Origin: Bolinopsis microptera
Lineage: Eukaryota; Ctenophora; Tentaculata; Lobata; Bolinopsidae
Assembly (NCBI RefSeq): GCF_026151205.1
Contig: NC_087072.1
Location: 17,127,669 to 17,191,668 of the forward strand
Direction: 5' to 3'
Length of the DNA stretch: 64,000 nt
In this document: one piece after another, positions 54,601 to 64,000 of the stretch
How positions within the stretch are numbered: the first letter of the stretch is position 1
Layout: every line of letters starts with the position of its first letter
The notes under the pieces: model-generated
Told to the model about the DNA's origin: nothing
Seen by the model: the letters and a program-made list of their open reading frames with translations, nothing else
Databases searched by the model: none
Position numbers and translations under genes: made by a program

Positions 54601-57600
54601 AATAAGTAAATAGAAAATATCTGAAGTAAAATAGGCTCTTGATACTTCATATCACAGGATAGAATTCAAAATTTATCAATTATTAACGTGATTTAAAAAT
54701 ATTCTTTTTATCGTAATTCCTGCAGATTGTTACCTATCTGAACCTAAAAGACTGGATAATGTTCAGTTTAATAGGAATTGCAACTGGAATCGTAGCTTTT
54801 GCAATCGACATAGGAGTGACCAATTTATCAAAACTTAAGTTCAGCACTGTTTATAAATGTAAGTGTGTTAATTGTCAGGTTTTCTTAAATCTAAGCAGTA
54901 TTCAACATGTTTTTTGGGCTACATGAAGTGATGAAGATGTTACAATGGGGTATCATTTTTATTTTTCAACTGTTACTTTTCAAAACCTACACATTTCAGA
55001 TTTGGACCATTTTAAAGATACTGCATCAGCACCGATGATGATTTATATTGCATTCTCGTTGCTGTTCTGTCTTATTGCGGCGGCCACGGTTGCTTTCACT
55101 GTATGTTTTTAGTTTTTAATATTTGGTTCTTGATAGTCGGTTCAATAGCACAAATCATTTCTATTGCTTTTAAGTGGAAGTCAAATAATTGTTACTTTAT
55201 TAACGTTCAAACATTGTACTGCCAGGACACGTGGTAACTTTGTAAGCTACGACATTTAATAATACCTGAAAGAGACATTATACCTGGTATTCTCTTATAA
55301 TTACTTAAGAAAACACCTCATTTCAGCCGGAGGCTGCAGGTAGCGGGATACCCGAAATAAAGTGCTATCTTAATGGAATAAGGGTACGTGTTTCCTTAAG
55401 TTTCAATCGCAATTCCTCGTTAAAATCACCTTCTAAACTGAATACCATTACAACCCGACTATAACCTGTTTTAATAATAGTTCTTGGCGACTGTAACAAT
55501 ACTTTTAGCTACCGAGAGTGGTACGTATCAAGACCCTAGTTTGCAAGGCCTTTGGGGTGATATTTAGCGTTGCCGGAGGTACAGTGGAATGTATCAACTG
55601 ATCACTGTACTGCAGTTGAGTCAAGTTTAAGACTCGAATAAATTACTTGATCATTGTTCGTAGAAGAATTTACTTAAAATAATCAAACAAATTAAATCAC
55701 AAAAATAATTCTGCGCTATACTATCGATTGCTTCCCACTATTATTGAGTTTATGACATAACATTTTGTCAGTTTACGTAGGCCCTGAGATCGCCCTAATC
55801 TCAGTTTTCATGTTTTTATGATTGATGAGAATGATCTCGCGGATCAGCTGACAACATTTTATTGACGTAATTATAAATGAATGCAATTGTTGATAAAAAC
55901 ATTTTTTAATGAACACAATGGTGAATGAAGTAATAATTTTCAAGTTAATATCATTACTTTTAAGATAAAACAATTACCCCTCATTTCAGGTTTACCATGC
56001 GGAAAGGAAGGCCCCATGATTCACAGTGGGGCAGCTCTAGGTGCAGGAATCCCTGAGGTTTGCAGTTATATCAAGTACTTAATTATAATAGTAAGCTTAA
56101 AACATCCATAAAAGATTATATTATCTTTCATAACTTTAAACACTTAAAGTAAAGATATGGCCGTAGTGACTAACATCTCGCTTTTATATCAGGGTCTAAG
56201 TCGACTAGTAAAGAAGTTGGGTTACAAAGAATCCTTCTTTGGAGTCCACGATGACCGAGCTAAACGTGACTTCATTTCAGCTGGTTGGGATATTATTATA
56301 TTTTCAGTAAAGAGTATATTAATTTCAGAATATAGTGTATAATGCTTTAGTTAAGGAATAAAGTTATTTTATCTCCCGCCAATTACTCAGATAGTTGAAA
56401 TTAGAAAAACGAACCAGTATTCCCTGTCAGGAGCAGCAGCTGGTGTATCAGCAGCGTTTGGTGCTCCTCTGGGCGGAGTACTGTTCAGTCTTGAAGAGGG
56501 AAGCTCCTTCTGGAACCAAGCTCTTACTTGGAAAACTGTAAGTTCTTACCTATTACTTTTGCTACTTTTCTCATATTTCTAGTTTATTGATTTATTTCGG
56601 CGAAAATTGTTTAAATCGTCAGTAGTATTTGCTAACACGATCGTGACGATTTTCATAAATCTTTCAGTTGTTCTGCAGTATGTGCAGTGCGTTCGTACTA
56701 CAAATCCTCAACTCTGCACTTGAAACAAACGATGCAAGAATAGGAGACAAATATTCTGGACTTATCAACTTCGGGGAGTTCAAGGTATTAGGAAGTTAGA
56801 CTGGAATACTTTGCTTGTACGAGTCCTAGAATAGGTTTTTAAGACCTAGAATTGGTTCTTTAAAATTAACAGATTCTAATTATAACTTAAAATCCTTTAA
56901 TATAATATTATTTATTATAATATTTAATTATTAAGGACAAGACCTAAGGTGTTAAAAAAACATTTTCCAGTGTGTTAACGGTTCAAACGAATGCATGCTT
57001 TGGGGACCTAAAGATCTGATAGTTTTTATAGTGATGGGTGCAGTTGGGGGTCTGCTTGGAGCATTATTTAATCAACTTAATTTTTACATAACTAAATACA
57101 GGATCAATCATGTTAACCCAAAGGGAAGAATTGTCAGGTTGTTTTCTTCAAACTATTTTTGTTATTATTATCTCGTATTCTTGAATTCTACTATTGAGAT
57201 ACTGTGCAATACAAGTATTAAAACCTGGAATGTGTTAAGACTTAAGATAGGCTCTGTAAAATTAACAGATCCTAACACACTATCCCAACTTAAATTCCCA
57301 ACACCTTAATTCAGGATGATGGAGGTGGCCCTAATAGGAATAGTGATTAGTACTCTCGGATATGTGTCAATCAACACAGCAGGACATTGTGTCAGATGGA
57401 ACAAAAATGGGTACCTTTACTTGCTTCGATTTAATAATCATATAGTTTGTTAATTTGTTTGTATAAATCATTTAATCCGAAATTACTATCTATTCAGATA
57501 ATATTAATATTCTAGGGTTTAGGTTTGGTTTAAAATTTAATTAGATTAGGTCAAAGAAAGTTAGATTTCAGCCCATATAAAGATGTAATAAGTTATGCCC

Positions 57601-60600
57601 AAATAAGGAAGTAACGTTTAATCAGGACAGAGAAAGAACTACGAGGTCTGATGAAGAGTTGGTACTGTCCAGAAAAGGACCATCTCTATAACGATTACGG
57701 GACATTAGCCTTCAATTCCCAAGAGAACAGTATAAAGATGCTCTTCCACCATTTCAACTTCACCAGTTCCGACAGTAATTGTAAGAAACATCAAGAACAA
57801 CTTATATCTACCAGTTAAATGTGTGCAAGTTTGTGGTTCTTTAATTATAAGATGAATAGCATAATCTTAACTTGTCTTGTCTCTTAGGCATTTGCACTCT
57901 ATAAGAATGAAATTGTCTCGATAATTGCTATATAATGAATAAATTCCAACCACGTACAATAATGATACATAATTAACTTATTTCAGCGACTAATTGTGCC
58001 GCAAAAGATCTCCCTCTTAAGCCCACCTACATGCCTCTAACTCTGGTGCTGTTCCTGGTCACTCTCTTTCTCACTGCTTGCTGGACTTATGGGATAGGTT
58101 AGTAATCTATTGTAATCAACAATTAATAGTACAGAGTAGCGTAGCTTGAAGATTTTGAAAGATTTTGGGCAGTACAATAAGTAAAAGGGGTAGAGGCTCG
58201 CGACTTATGTTGGTTCAGAAAAGGAAAAACCTGAGGTGACCCCACGTGATTATATTGCATGTAATACAGCGGAAATTTGTATTCTTCGTACACATATCTG
58301 ATTAAAAATATTCATTGTCATATATAAAGAAAAGATAACCGAGGGATTCATTTTTATCGAATTTGTTTGCTGATTAAAATCAGTTCAATCGATAAAACAG
58401 TTTCAAACTTCATATGTGACCAATGTTCACTTGAACTCCATGTTAATAATCCCTCAGGGGTACCAAGTGGACTGTTCGTGCCGTGTCTACTAATTGGAGC
58501 TACTTATGGCAGGATATTTGCGTACGGTTATCAGCAGATCTTCAAATTCACAGACCCCTCGTAAGCAATAAGTTAACCCTCGTAAGTAAACTCTACAATG
58601 TCTATAAAAGTGAGTACCGGTTAAAAGTCAACATTAGAGTAGGAGTGTGAACAACAAAGCTCCATTTATGATTCTTACTATACTATGAAAAAGCATTGGC
58701 TACTTTTGATGTATAATATAAATTCCGTGCTTATAGGTGACAGATTGTCATGCCTCATGAATTATCCCCTCCTCCCCCCCCCCCCCCACCCCCTCTCTCC
58801 CCCTGCATATTGTATGTATACTATATATCCATTATCCAGGTTATTCTACCCGGGAACGTACGCACTGATAGGAGCGGCAGCATTCCTGGGAGGGGTGGTG
58901 AGGATGACGATCAGTCTTACTGTTATCCTCATTGAGACTACTAGGAACATCAGCTACGGGCTGCCTATTATGTTAACTCTCATGGTACGTAGCAGCTACT
59001 TTTACATTGTTGTGGAGACTAGAGTTGTATTTGTGACATGTTGGCTGTTAGCTCTATGATCATGATTCATTGCTTAGGTTGATGGAAAGATATAAAAGTA
59101 TCTTTACACATAGGAGTTACGGCTACTTTTTAGTATTTCGATACGGCGCGTTATTTTCTGCTGTAGAATCCGGACCGGATGGTAATAATTATTTCAACTT
59201 TATAAATTTTAACTTTATTGCAATCTTATTCTAATTATGATTGATGTTGTGTGACTGATTTTAATTGTAAGTTGAATAAAATGACTTTCAATTTGTAACT
59301 GAGTTTGTTGCCATAGAACCATTATGTGTTTTGGTCGTTGAACTGTAACGACAAGTGATTACTTAATCGTAACATTAGAAAGACGGGTTATTACCCACTC
59401 AAATAGAGCTTCCACTATAATTGAGTCGCTTATTGTTATTATTGCAGTTCTGTTTTCATATCTGTCAATTTAATTTAAGTACACATTCCCTGAGCAAAAA
59501 TAGGACAGACCTAATTATACTCAGTTTATATTATATCTAATAACCCCCACAATATTCGTTCTAAATATAGTTGTACTAATCGGATCTAAAGAAGGGACCA
59601 GGTGTGGTTCGCAGAAACTTCCTCACTTGAAACTTATTTCTCTGAGTGAAGCTCTTTTATTAACATTGTTTATGAATACATTTATTAACTACTCGAGTCG
59701 TGTATACTACAGATTATATTCGTTTATAAGATCGATCCATAAAGTTTATTAGCACATACAATATCTACTGTAATATGATAAAGACTACTATCTTATCATT
59801 TCCAATTTTAATAGTCATCGTTAGATTTACATCACTTTCATTTTACAAACGAATTGTATAATATAAAGGAAATAATTACAAAGCTTCCTCTACATTTTGC
59901 ATTTTGTACAATATCTAAAGTTGGTATTTCGTACCCTGTCGCATAGTTTTCTCTAACAGTACTGTATAATATATTATGTATTAATACAAGATGCTTGTTA
60001 CTATAGTTACAAGTGTATGCTTGATACTATAGTTACAAGTGTGTACTTGTTCCTGTATATAACAGGTGTGACTGTCATGACACCACGTGACCGTATAAGG
60101 AAGTACTTAAATTAGCTGAGAATTGTATTAACATTGCCTTGTAGTTAGTATTGCTTGTAACCGGTATGTACTTATGTAGGTATGTTGTTTTGTAACTGAT
60201 ATGTTGATGTTTACTCTGCATTTGCTTATAACCCTGATGTAGTTGTAGTAAATTAGTTGTACAGTGTCCCATATTGCAGTACCCATTTTAAAATATGTAG
60301 GCATTAATCGTTATTTTGTTAATAACATTATAATATGTTATTAACAGAATAACATACATATTATGGTCCTACTATTATTATAATATCATGGTATGATGTT
60401 TCCTGAATAACACAGCGTTTTGACACCTGATATACGTGAACAGCTCTCTCCATAGAGCCTAATAACATTGGTCATTGGTGTCGCTATGGTGCTATGTTGG
60501 ACTACACGTTTTCCAGTGCTGTCTTATAAGCTTATAGTGGTTTAAATTAAGTGTACTCTTTTCCTGCTGAGGTAGAATTTGCCTTTTCGCTGTTTCCCCC

Positions 60601-63600
60601 AGTTCTTACACATTTTAGGGACTATTATATAATCGAACCTTCTTTGAATAGGTAGAGGTTACTTCGTTTTCTCCTAGTGTTTCCATATTCAGTGTTAGTA
60701 TTATTTCCACCCCTTCACCCCAGGAGTAACAAGGAAATGTAAAAACCCACGTGACAAGAAAGACCCACGTGACCATGACCCCCACACCCCACCACCACTA
60801 CCCTATAATAATAATAAGACAGCGTCCCTCTCAGCACCCCCCTGACCAGTTTGAAACCCACCTGGGACCAGCTCTCTGCAGAGTGGGCTCCATCACACAG
60901 ACCCTCAGATACACCCGGACTTGCTGCTCAGTTCTCAGGAACGACTTGTCACCTTGTTGTAACTCATGTTCTGAGTTTCAGGGGGTTCAGTTTGAGGTGC
61001 TGGCTGTATCCTACCCGCTGCACGTGCTGAAGCGCGAGGCGGAGAAGTGCAGGTTGTTAGTGCCGCTGTTGCACGTGCAGGGTTTAGTTCCTGAGTGGTA
61101 CGAGAGACACTGGATAGTGGGGAGTGCAGTGAGGGGGCTGTGTAGACTGGTTAGGAAGGGGTACGAGAGTGGGGAGAAGTCACTTCACTCTACTAAGTTC
61201 CCTTATAAACTACATCTAGACTCACTGTTTGATGTTCAGGATAAGTTTACTGGTTCTCCCTTCACGTCAGCTCAGATACAAATGCTAACTAGCAGCCATC
61301 TCAACTCTAGTTACAGGTGTTTTAGGGACGAGCATTCCAACAAGAAACTCAGTAAATCTCCCTGGGGTGATGGGAGGATAAACACGGAAGTGTTCTTCCT
61401 GCACGACCCCGAACAAGCTGACTCGTTGCGTAAGAAGTGGAGTATCTTGAACCCCCCTCTGACTGATATGAGGGACTATTTAGGAGAGAAGATGGCGTTA
61501 TGTCTGGCCTGGAGGGTGTGTTGGGTAAAGTGGGGTCTATCATTACCTGCTCTTACTGGACTTATATCTGTACTGTACGGTGTTATCATATTAGCTGATA
61601 CTCCTGATACCTTCGTACCCTTCACTCAGACTGAGCCGGATCTTAATCCGGATAATCCGGATCTGGACCCGGACATACCGGACACTACAGTAGACGCTAC
61701 CACAGCTCTGAGATATCTGCTGGATAACACCCTGGTACCGTACCACGCTCTATTTACATGTCTCTGGACAGTGGTGCACCTGGTAAAGTGGTTCAGTGAG
61801 ACCACTACTTTACAGTTTCAGTGGGGCATGGTGGGGTACACACTCCACGCTGAGAGGGAACGGTCCGGTTACACTGGGACACCACTGGATGAGACCTTCG
61901 AGAATAGGGACTTAGCTCCCGGGGCTAGAGAGAAATGTTGGAGAATGTTCAGAGGAGCTGTGTCTAAATCCGCTATTTTGGTTTCTCTCAGTTTGGTTAT
62001 TCTCTCCTTCTTTCTGTCGCTCTTTGTTAAGTTTCAGTTAAGAGAATCTCTCACTAGAGAAGAAGCTTACTGGATATTTGATGCTACCTTTATCGCTAAC
62101 ATTGCATCTAGCACTGTTAATGCTATTTGTATTTCTATTCTCAGTAAGATATTTGTCAGAGTAGCCTATAAACTTACAGTTTTTGAAGACCACATTTTCG
62201 AAACGGACTTTAAAAGATCCTTGACTTGGAAGCTTTTTATTCTGGAATTTACCAACACCCACTTCAAAAGTTTGTTGATATTGTTCTTCAGAGATATCTT
62301 TGAGAGGTATGGTATTTTTGGCATTCCTCCAGAAAAATGTAGTCTCTGTACGGATAATGACTGCCTAACAACAATAGCTCTGAATGTTATCATGATCTTC
62401 TGATCCAGGATCTTGTGCTACCGATCTTGTTATGGGTCGTATCCAGAATCAGACACTACGACTACCTCAAAGTACAGGAACTAGGAGTAGCTTCTCACGG
62501 CAAGTCACTGGAAGCGAAACCTAACGTAGCACACATCGTAGCACAGGTAGAGAGGAACTAGCACTTCCCTCGCAGACAGTGCCAGGTGCTGTGGAGGATG
62601 AGGACTACACTGCACTCCTCTTCATGCTCAAGAAGATGAAGTTGTACAGTATAATGGTGCTGTACACTGCTGCTTGTCCTGTAGCACCTGCAATGCTGCT
62701 CTGTTTCGAGATAGTAGGGCACTATATTGACAGGGATAAGTTCACGGGGCGGAGCAGGAGAGTAGCTGCGCAGGGTGCAGATAATATCAAATATTGGAGC
62801 TCAATGCAGGAGTTAGTGAACACTGTCGGGATTATAACTAATGCGTTTATTATAGCACATGTGAGTACTGAAGGAAGGAATCTGTTCGGGGTAGACTGGG
62901 CTAACTACTACAAAGTAGCCTTATCTACACTATGTGACCCGTGTGATGAGATAGCGCTAGTAAAGGGTATAGGGTTGTGGGTGCTGTGTGTCAGCATTGT
63001 GGCTATACTCGTCGTTACATCTCACCTTATCTCTGTTTACTTCTCTTTTACTTCCGTTCAGCTGAAGAAGGCTATGAGAAGAGAGAAGTATGAGACCTCC
63101 AAGAAACTAAGTCAGTCTGACTGCAGTCTAGTGACACTCGCACTAACACAGGAATGTCCAACTGTCCGCTCAACTCAACAAAGAGCACTCCATGCGGTGC
63201 AAGTAGCACTCCGCACGCTACTTCAAGCAGCACTCCTCGCACAGCAAACAGCACTCCTCGTTCTACCTCACGTTCAGCAAGGAAAGGAATGGTTGATAAT
63301 GTGGTGATACGAAGTCCAGCCTCCGAGCATTCCATTGGATCAAATGATAGTCAAGGAAAAGCTTTCAGTTATTCTGTGCAGAAAGCAACTGCTTTGTAGA
63401 ATGTAGATACAGTTTATAAGTTTTTGGGGTGGTTTTCTAAGTTTGAATTTCTTTTTAATAAAATTATTATGTGTGTAGACTGTGGAGTTATTATGTACTT
63501 TTCGAAACTGGTTTGTATACTTATTTCATACTTTATTTCAAAGTTTTGTTCGTCATAGCCTCTTTTATAAACTTCAACAATGCTTTTGCTTTTGTTCGAT

Positions 63601-63930
63601 AAAATGTCATAAGATATCACAAATTTGCGCAAGCAAGATAACACTAAAAGTGTCGATTATATCATCTGTCTACCAGTCCTGTACCAATGTAACACACGAT
63701 GTAGACAGTGTGTAATGTAATTCAACCCGTCTGTGTTTGTGGAAACCTATCCTGTTCTAGTCACCTGTCATAACTCATATTTGTTAGAATGTCGGGAAAT
63801 ACCTGATTTTACCATATTTCCAGGTTGCCAAATGGGTTGGAGATATATTCAACAAAGGATTATACGATATCCACATTGAGTTGAAACACTGGCCACTTTT
63901 AGAATGGGAAGCGGAACCACTTTGGGAAAC
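51677..63930 (+). CDS. CLCN6: ClC-6-type endosomal chloride/proton exchanger (partial, continues past window)
   Basis: Late-endosomal 2Cl-/H+ exchanger. Seventeen exons in phase: 51677-51733, 54495-54560, 54726-54858, 55000-55100, 55327-55383, 55509-55578, 55990-56057, 56193-56283, 56431-56537, 56668-56784, 56971-57137, 57315-57410, 57626-57780, 57987-58097, 58458-58560, 58840-58984, 63824-63930. Exon 2 has [12 protein letters not shown], a ClC-6 signature (ESLDYDRC in human). Filter motifs are intact: GSGIP (~124-128), [10 protein letters not shown] with gating Glu ~168, SLEEGSSFW with proton-path Glu ~237, and GVPSGLFVP. The last exon ([11 protein letters not shown]) leads toward the CBS domains, outside the window. 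The exon 8 donor GTTGGG is weak. Intron 16 (4.8 kb) holds an anoctamin-like gene. The ATG follows a pyrimidine-AG by 7 bases. Confidence 0.93.
52185..53092. mobile_element. ~0.9-kb foldback element with ~185-bp inverted repeats in ClC-6 intron 1
   Basis: Begins with a G-run (52185-52205) and ends in a C-run; the next ~185 bp (ttcaccctgattttttt...gcccaaaatccagatt) recur inverted at about 52903-53086, diverged by scattered substitutions. Flanks contain TTAA near both ends, but a clean target duplication is not certain. The interior shares blocks with the element at 24178-24890. No transposase; open frames in the arms are mirror images of each other. Confidence 0.75.
53690..53780 (-). mobile_element. 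Diverged fourth copy of the mini-MITE family
   Basis: 'acctggggacggccc' at the left and 'gagcgccgcccagttaa' at the right match the TTACCTGGGGAC...GCGGCCCAGTAA termini in inverted orientation. The middle is diverged and no clean target duplication is visible. Confidence 0.5.
54077..54169. repeat. Dispersed ~95-bp repeat (copy 2)
   Basis: Near-identical to 19083-19177, including the TGACTC/GAGTCA hairpin, but preceded by unrelated 'cgctcgctcgctcgc'. Lies in ClC-6 intron 1. Confidence 0.6.
58985..60750 (+). other. Left part of ClC-6 intron 16
   Basis: No further ClC-6 exon is needed, since exons 16 and 17 join in frame (LTLM / VAKWVGDIF). It holds a 12-bp palindrome (GTTAATAACAT..ATGTTATTAAC near 60318-60345) and a twofold 31-bp repeat ('ctatagttacaagtgt', ~60001-60050). 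If the nested anoctamin gene is expressed, its promoter and any 5' exons must lie here; I could not recognise them. Confidence 0.4.
60982..63399 (+). pseudogene. Anoctamin (TMEM16)-like gene, frame-disrupted, nested in ClC-6 intron
   Basis: Relative of calcium-activated channels/scramblases. An open frame exists from 60751, but recognisable homology starts at 60982, just after a TTTCAG acceptor: [19 protein letters not shown] (dimerisation domain), [31 protein letters not shown] and VLYGVII (start of the TM region), [26 protein letters not shown] and [10 protein letters not shown]. Homology then continues in other frames: 62397-62557 ([13 protein letters not shown]), 62561-~63150 ([32 protein letters not shown], terminal TM helices) and a Ser/Thr-rich tail at ~63154-63399. 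Each change is a -1 shift, as single-base deletions would give. No introns interrupt it, so it may be a retrocopy. Either a decaying copy or a gene with sequence errors. N-terminal exons not found. Confidence 0.7.
63400..63823 (+). other. Right end of ClC-6 intron 16
   Basis: AT-rich, with no exon or repeat recognised. It includes any 3' UTR of the nested anoctamin-like gene ('aataaaattattatg' near 63456 could serve as a polyadenylation signal) and the acceptor of ClC-6 exon 17. Confidence 0.4.
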
Positions 63931-64000
63931 GTATGATTCAATTTTCTACCAATATTAGCAACTATATCAGTGATCATTTCTATACGTTTTAATACTTTGT

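Noticed and set aside
58685-59059. Separate open frame with transmembrane-like sequence
   Set aside because: Its conserved part is ClC-6 exon 16 read through the preceding intron; not an independent gene.
62386-62575. Two ultra-short GT-AG introns (23 nt at 62386-62408, 29 nt at 62547-62575) in the anoctamin
   Set aside because: Both would keep frame, but the removed bases encode residues that align with conserved anoctamin sequence (VIM..LLIQ and VERN.ALPSQ). Single-base frameshifts explain the data better.

Overview
The window is nuclear DNA from an animal (metazoan). Genes are split by many GT-AG introns of about 100 bp to 5.6 kb. The protein families are animal-type: a DID/FH2 formin, TRAIP, TBCC, XLF/NHEJ1, EEF1D, a ClC-6 exchanger and an anoctamin. 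Full-length CR1/L2-like LINEs and many short inverted-repeat transposons fill the spaces. I cannot name the species. The reading fits an early-branching or invertebrate animal, possibly one that uses spliced-leader trans-splicing, because eight genes have a splice-acceptor-like AG only 2-18 bases before their start codon.

Layout. 1-2172: upstream sequence with hAT-type miniature elements. 2173-14523 (+): a nine-exon formin whose third intron is 5.6 kb; its exon 4 donor is followed by a minisatellite that repeats the exon/intron junction. 15.6-21.0 kb: a transposon graveyard of 9-bp-TSD elements with telomere-like interiors (one holding a five-copy 434-bp tandem array), a TTA-flanked and a TTAA-flanked element. 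21.1-37.1 kb (-): a compact same-strand cluster in the order RPL18, TRAIP, TBCC, pyruvate kinase, XLF/NHEJ1 and two tandem EEF1D copies, most genes 0.3-0.5 kb apart. 37.6-47.4 kb (+): two complete LINEs with both ORFs intact. 47.4-51.7 kb: MITE-rich spacer. 51.7 kb to the right edge (+): ClC-6, 17 exons seen and continuing out of the window, with an anoctamin-like gene nested on the same strand in intron 16 (58985-63823).

The host genes cover separate housekeeping roles: translation (RPL18, EEF1D), glycolysis (pyruvate kinase), tubulin folding (TBCC), replication-coupled ubiquitination (TRAIP), DNA end joining (XLF), actin assembly (formin) and endosomal Cl-/H+ exchange (ClC-6). Nothing suggests they form one pathway; the minus-strand cluster is better explained by compact or operon-like expression.

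The most notable signals are: phased canonical -1 frameshift heptamers at the ORF1/ORF2 overlap of both LINEs (AAAAAAC directly before the ORF1 stop; TTTTTTA inside a long overlap); an ORF1 with CCCH-type zinc fingers; the near-universal AG just before start codons; a splice-donor-duplicating minisatellite; a MITE whose two ends carry the same 73-bp module in direct rather than inverted orientation; and an anoctamin whose homology runs through three successive -1 frame changes.
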